DNA from: MWDT01 sp035506315
GTDB taxonomy: Bacteria; Verrucomicrobiota; Verrucomicrobiia; Opitutales; Opitutaceae
Length of the DNA: 5,190 bases
Reading direction: 5' to 3'
NCBI GenBank assembly: GCA_035506315.1
Contig: DATJPQ010000051.1
Coordinates: 1 to 5,190 of the forward strand
Shown: positions 4,361-5,190 of the stretch, piece after piece
Layout: every line of letters begins with the position of its first letter
How positions within the stretch are numbered: position 1 is the stretch's first letter
Made by a program: the position numbers and the translations under genes
The notes under the pieces: generated by a model
Told to the model about the DNA's origin: nothing
Database searches by the model: none
Seen by the model: the letters and a program-made list of their open reading frames with translations, nothing else

Positions 4361-5190
4361 GCCTTACGATGAGCCGTTCCGGCGAGTTTCGCCAGCCGCG
4401 TCGCCACCTCGGCGCGCAGGCGTTCGACGTAGGCAAGCGTGTAATCGGCCACGTCGAGCGCGGCATTCTGCACCAGCGGCGTAAGGTCCATCGCCCAAGT
4501 GATAGCGGTGAATTCGTCGGCGGCGTGCGCCGTGTGATACGTGGCGTTGGCGGCGCGGCGGCCGAGCGTCGCGAGGTCGTAGCGCTTGCCGCCCGCGGTC
4601 TGCGAGTCGAAGGTCTCAAGCAACTGCCGGGCGAGATCGCTCCGCTGGCCGGCGTCGAGCGCCACCTTGTCGGCCTCGACCAGCCAGTCGAGGCCGCGCC
4701 AGACCTCGCAGCCCAGCACGCGGGGCGGACGCCGTTCGGGGGGCAGCGCCCGCAACACCTCGAGACAACGCAACAGCACGGCCACATGCGTGTCGTGCTT
4801 GTCGGCTGGATTATGCAAGTAGACCACCGCGGGCGCGCAGGCCGAAAAGATTGCAGCGAGATCGGCGCGAACCCCGGCATGCCCGGGCTGCTTCGCGTCG
4901 GAGCTCGGATGCGCCAGCTGGATCAAGCAGGCGTAACGCCCGAGTGCCGCCGCCCGGCGCTGTTCTTCCCGCCGCACGGTCCGCATTTCGGCATCGGTCA
5001 ACCCGGCGTAGCGCCCCACCCGCGGTGCGCCCGCCCCGTCGGTCACGACCACGCCGCCGAATGCCCGGCGGTGTGCACCCTCGTAGCACTCGGCAATGCC
5101 GGTGTGCGCCATGATCTCGATGTCGTCCTGATGCGCCGCCACGCAGAGCTGCGTGACGCGGGCCAGCGCCTGCGCCGGCGGCCGGCCGTC
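4357..5190 (-). CDS. PIG-L/LmbE-family deacetylase, N-terminus missing
   Basis: The frame is open to the window edge: 277 codons plus stop, starting inside the gene with DGRPPAQALARVTQLC just before the active site. PIG-L enzymes are zinc-dependent N-deacetylases acting on GlcNAc-containing or related amide substrates. Visible residues of the partial protein: AHQDDIE at 19-25, where His20 and Asp23 fit the metal ligands and Asp22 the general base, and HDTH-x-AV at 132-138, where His132 or His135 fits the third ligand. The motif has Gln where most PIG-L proteins have Pro (AHPDDE). A GTG at 5142 sits in frame but falls inside the first core strand, so it is not the true start. The substrate cannot be told from sequence; the linked CoA-binding gene does not settle it. 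No signal peptide can be judged because the start is missing. Confidence 0.87.
   Translation of the reverse strand, partial: DGRPPAQALARVTQLCVAAHQDDIEIMAHTGIAECYEGAHRRAFGGVVVTDGAGAPRVGRYAGLTDAEMRTVRREEQRRAAALGRYACLIQLAHPSSDAKQPGHAGVRADLAAIFSACAPAVVYLHNPADKHDTHVAVLLRCLEVLRALPPERRPPRVLGCEVWRGLDWLVEADKVALDAGQRSDLARQLLETFDSQTAGGKRYDLATLGRRAANATYHTAHAADEFTAITWAMDLTPLVQNAALDVADYTLAYVERLRAEVATRLAKLAGTAHRKA

Noticed and set aside
4263..4880. Minus-strand 205-codon open frame overlapping the PIG-L gene
   Set aside because: Its translation is Arg/Ser/Pro/Cys-rich with no domain, and it lies over the recognised PIG-L and CoA-binding genes in another frame.
4357..5142. GTG at 5142 as the PIG-L start
   Set aside because: The frame stays open to the window edge, and the residues before it (ALARVTQLC) supply the first strand leading into the catalytic motif.

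Overview
This is a GC-rich bacterial chromosomal window with ordinary protein genes and unusually structured gaps between them. Several features suggest a Gram-negative environmental bacterium, and I would guess Verrucomicrobiota, perhaps Opitutaceae. These are an exported delta-60 repeat protein, an exported MuiA-family (DUF4140/DUF4139) protein, an exported PrxQ-type peroxiredoxin, starts without a Shine-Dalgarno sequence, and dispersed intergenic palindromes. The taxonomic guess is inference from style and remembered relatives; no marker gene is present.

Layout. Positions 1-786 (minus) hold the N-terminal 262 codons of a secreted delta-60 repeat protein, cut by the window edge. A 339-bp divergent gap (787-1125) separates it from a complete MuiA-family gene at 1126-2850 (plus). 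A 290-bp gap (2851-3140) follows. It contains a 224-bp repeat mosaic bounded by perfect 18-bp inverted repeats, with two copies of a shorter repeat inside. One of those copies is interrupted by a 39-bp palindromic element. Next comes a complete exported thiol peroxidase at 3141-3653 (plus). The 290-bp gap at 3654-3943 lies between convergent genes and holds two near-identical 25-bp AT-rich palindromes exactly 70 bp apart. The right side is a minus-strand two-gene unit: a PIG-L/LmbE-type deacetylase (4357-5190, cut by the window edge) and a CoA_binding_2 protein (3944-4360), overlapping by ATGA.

How the genes work together. Only the PIG-L/CoA-binding pair looks like an operon, from its 4-nt start/stop overlap. 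The delta-60, MuiA and peroxiredoxin products all carry Sec-type signal peptides, so the left two thirds of the window encode envelope or secreted proteins, but nothing shows that they share a pathway. I found no tRNA, rRNA, CRISPR array, transposase or clear new multi-gene system. The strongest unexplained signals are non-coding: the twin palindromes at 3785-3879 and the nested repeat mosaic at 2853-3076.
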